A stretch of DNA of 64,000 nt, taken from NCBI RefSeq assembly GCF_010500815.1, contig NZ_JAAAMG010000003.1, positions 62,001 through 126,000 on the forward strand, in the 5' to 3' direction. A model generated the notes under the pieces. It made no database searches. It had not been told where the DNA came from and saw nothing but the letters and a program-made list of their open reading frames with translations. Shown in pieces: positions 62,232 to 64,000 of this stretch. The stretch is from Jiella pacifica. Its GTDB lineage: Bacteria > Pseudomonadota > Alphaproteobacteria > Rhizobiales > Rhizobiaceae. Within the stretch, counting starts at the first letter, position 1, and each line of letters starts with the position of its first letter. The position numbers were made by a program, and so were the translations under genes.

Positions 62232-64000
62232 CCGGTCGCCTCGACCGCCTCGCGGCAAGCCATGGGATCCAGATTGCCTATGTCTCGGAGCTTGGCGAAA
62301 ACAAGGTGATCGACGACGCGGCCAAGCGGGCGCTCTTGTCCGCCCTCGGCGTCGATCCCGACGAAGGCGCCGAAGGCGACTTCCACGACGGGCTGGAGCG
62401 GCCGCAGCTCGCCTGCCCGTTGCCGGAGTCGGTCGCCGGCCATCGCCACTGGGGGATCGCCTGCCAGCTCTATGCGCTGCGCTCTTCCCGCAATCTCGGG
62501 ATCGGCGATTTCGAGGATCTTGCCCAGCTGGCGATCCTCGGCGGCCGGCAGGGTGCCGCCTTCGTCGGCGTCAATCCGCTGCATGCGCTGTTTCTGGCCG
62601 ACCCCTCTCGCTACAGCCCCTATTCGCCCTCGACCCGGCGGTTTCTCAATCCGCTCTACATCGCGGTCGACCATATGGAGCGCGGCCCCGAGGCGATCGC
62701 GGCCCTGCGGCAACGGTCGCCCGAACTGTTCGACACGGGCGACGGTGACCTCGTCGACTATGTCGGCGTCGGCCGCCTGAAGCGGGCGCTGTTCGCCGCG
62801 GTGTTCGAAAGCCGCAAGGCCGAGCTCGAAGACGAGCAGGCGTTCCAGCGCTTCGTTCAGGACGGCGGGGAAGCGCTGAAGGGCTTCGCCCTGTTCGAGG
62901 CGCTCTCCGAGCATCAGGTCGCCGCTGGCGGTCATGCCGGCTGGCATCACTGGCCGGAGGCGCTGAAGGATCGGGATTCGGCAGAGGTCGCAAGCTTCGC
63001 CGAGGAAAAGGGCGAGCGCGTCCTCTATCATCTCTGGCTGCAGTTCGAGGCCGAGGAGCAGCTCGCCAGCGCCCAGGCCAGGGCCAAGGCGGCCGGCATG
63101 GCGATCGGCCTCTATCTCGACCTCGCCGTCGGCGTCGCGCCCGACGGGGCCGAGACCTGGGCCGATCCGGCGCTGACCGTCAATTCCGCGCGCGTCGGCT
63201 CGCCGCCCGACATGTTCAACAGCCAGGGCCAGGACTGGGGCCTCGCGCCGCTCTCCCCGAAGGCCCTCGCCGAGCGCGACCACAAGCCGCTCTTCGACGC
63301 CTTCATGGCGCTGACGCGGCATGCCGGCGCGGTGCGGATCGATCACGCGATGGGCCTCGCCCGGCTGTGGTGGATCCCCAACGAGGCGCGCTCGGCCGGC
63401 GGCGGCTACGTCCGCTACCATCTGGGCCGGATGATCGACGCCGTCGCCAGGGCGGCGAATGAAAACCGGTGCCTGGTTATCGGCGAGGATCTCGGCACGG
63501 TGCCGCCGGGCTTTCGCGAAGTGATGGCCGCGGCCAACGTCTTCTCCTACCGCGTCCTTTATTTCGAGCGCCACCAGGACGGCAGCTTCATCGCCCCCGA
63601 CGCCTATCCGCGCCTGTCGCTCGCCTGCATCTCCACCCATGACCTCGCCACCCTCGCCGGCTGGTGGACGGGGAGCGACGTCGCCCTGCGCTTCGAGGCG
63701 GGCACCCAGGACGAGGCGGCGACCAGCCGCGACCACGCCTCCCGGCAGAACGAGAAGCGCATGCTGCTCCGGGCGCTGGTCGACGCAGATCTCTTGCCGG
63801 ACGAGCTCGAGGCCGAGGAGCGCGGTGACGTGGCGATGCCGGCGGACCTCTCCGAGGACCTCGCCGCTGCGATCCACCGCCATCTGGCAAAGAGCGCCGC
63901 CTTGCTGTTCGCCGTTCAGCTCGACGACATGATCGGCTCGCGCCGCCAGGCGAATTTGCCAGGCACTACCGACGAATATCCCAATTGGCGCATCCGGACG
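62228..64000 (+). CDS. malQ: 4-alpha-glucanotransferase, 3' end cut by the window
   Basis: 591 codons are present; the gene runs off the window. GH77 features include CQLYALRSSRNLGIGDFEDL (with the aspartate of region 1), SRYSPYSPSTRRFLNPLYI, DHAMGLARLWW (nucleophile Asp) and IGEDLGTVP (acid/base Glu), then STHDLATLAGWW. It moves maltooligosyl units between alpha-1,4-glucans. In the TreY/TreZ operon it probably trims or extends chains for TreY. It starts in the treZ stop codon. Confidence 0.92.
   Translation, partial: MTGRLDRLAASHGIQIAYVSELGENKVIDDAAKRALLSALGVDPDEGAEGDFHDGLERPQLACPLPESVAGHRHWGIACQLYALRSSRNLGIGDFEDLAQLAILGGRQGAAFVGVNPLHALFLADPSRYSPYSPSTRRFLNPLYIAVDHMERGPEAIAALRQRSPELFDTGDGDLVDYVGVGRLKRALFAAVFESRKAELEDEQAFQRFVQDGGEALKGFALFEALSEHQVAAGGHAGWHHWPEALKDRDSAEVASFAEEKGERVLYHLWLQFEAEEQLASAQARAKAAGMAIGLYLDLAVGVAPDGAETWADPALTVNSARVGSPPDMFNSQGQDWGLAPLSPKALAERDHKPLFDAFMALTRHAGAVRIDHAMGLARLWWIPNEARSAGGGYVRYHLGRMIDAVARAANENRCLVIGEDLGTVPPGFREVMAAANVFSYRVLYFERHQDGSFIAPDAYPRLSLACISTHDLATLAGWWTGSDVALRFEAGTQDEAATSRDHASRQNEKRMLLRALVDADLLPDELEAEERGDVAMPADLSEDLAAAIHRHLAKSAALLFAVQLDDMIGSRRQANLPGTTDEYPNWRIRT

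Overview
This 64 kb window is a GC-rich piece of an alphaproteobacterial chromosome, most probably from the Hyphomicrobiales (Rhizobiales). The evidence is the gene content and order: a CysD/CysN, APS-type CysH, DUF934, CysI, DUF2849 sulfur locus, PuuD-type urate oxidation, a BMP-family purine-type ABC importer, a 69-residue CspA and GlgE/TreS-Mak/GlgB order. The lower-case intergenic palindromes are also of a kind common in that order. A NavAb-like sodium channel and abundant trehalose/alpha-glucan genes would fit a marine or salt-exposed member such as Aurantimonadaceae, but that is inference. No rRNA, tRNA, insertion sequence, phage or CRISPR array was recognised.

Layout. 0-1.3 kb: tail of an SH3-domain protein and a PfkB-family adenosine-kinase-like gene. 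1.5-13.2 kb: a group 2/3-type capsule locus. Minus-strand genes run kpsM, kpsE (with a very long N-terminal arm), kpsT, two GT4 glycosyltransferases, a second kpsE-like gene and a kpsS-like gene; a Wza/KpsD-like lipoprotein gene lies divergently on the plus strand. 13.4-21.4 kb: a flavin oxidoreductase, then assimilatory sulfate reduction on the minus strand (DUF2849, cysI, DUF934, cysH, an interval of intergenic repeats, cysD, cysN, and a tiny membrane-protein gene coupled to cysN). 22-27.9 kb: a small basic protein, cspA with its terminator, a solitary branched-chain-type substrate-binding protein, a UbiH-type hydroxylase, tesB, and a damaged MntA/HepT toxin-antitoxin pair.

28.0-41.4 kb: a purine-catabolism island on the plus strand. 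It holds hydroxyisourate hydrolase, xdhA, xdhB, xdhC, a four-gene BMP/nucleoside-type ABC importer, membrane urate hydroxylase puuD with a C-terminal cytochrome c, and guanine deaminase. Together they cover purine import, guanine to xanthine, xanthine to urate, and urate to hydroxyisourate and its hydrolysis. The OHCU decarboxylase and allantoin steps are not in the window. Two copies of a 47-bp-arm inverted repeat interrupt the island.

41.6-49.2 kb: glgE, a treS-maltokinase fusion and glgB, the complete TreS-Mak-GlgE-GlgB route from trehalose to alpha-glucan. 60.3-64.0 kb: treZ and the start of malQ, from the second trehalose route (TreY/TreZ). Between these two carbohydrate blocks (49.3-59.8 kb) lie a diguanylate cyclase and a poorly characterised cassette: a small transglutaminase, a circularly permuted ATP-grasp/alpha-E fusion, a 1154-residue transglutaminase-DUF2126 protein and a zinc-ribbon metallopeptidase. 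A bacterial voltage-gated sodium channel gene sits in the middle. This cassette is the best candidate for undescribed biology here.

Most operons are tightly packed with 1-4 bp stop/start overlaps. Starts were chosen from these overlaps, Shine-Dalgarno spacing, codon bias and family N-termini. All family assignments come from reading motifs and recalled family patterns; no database search was run.
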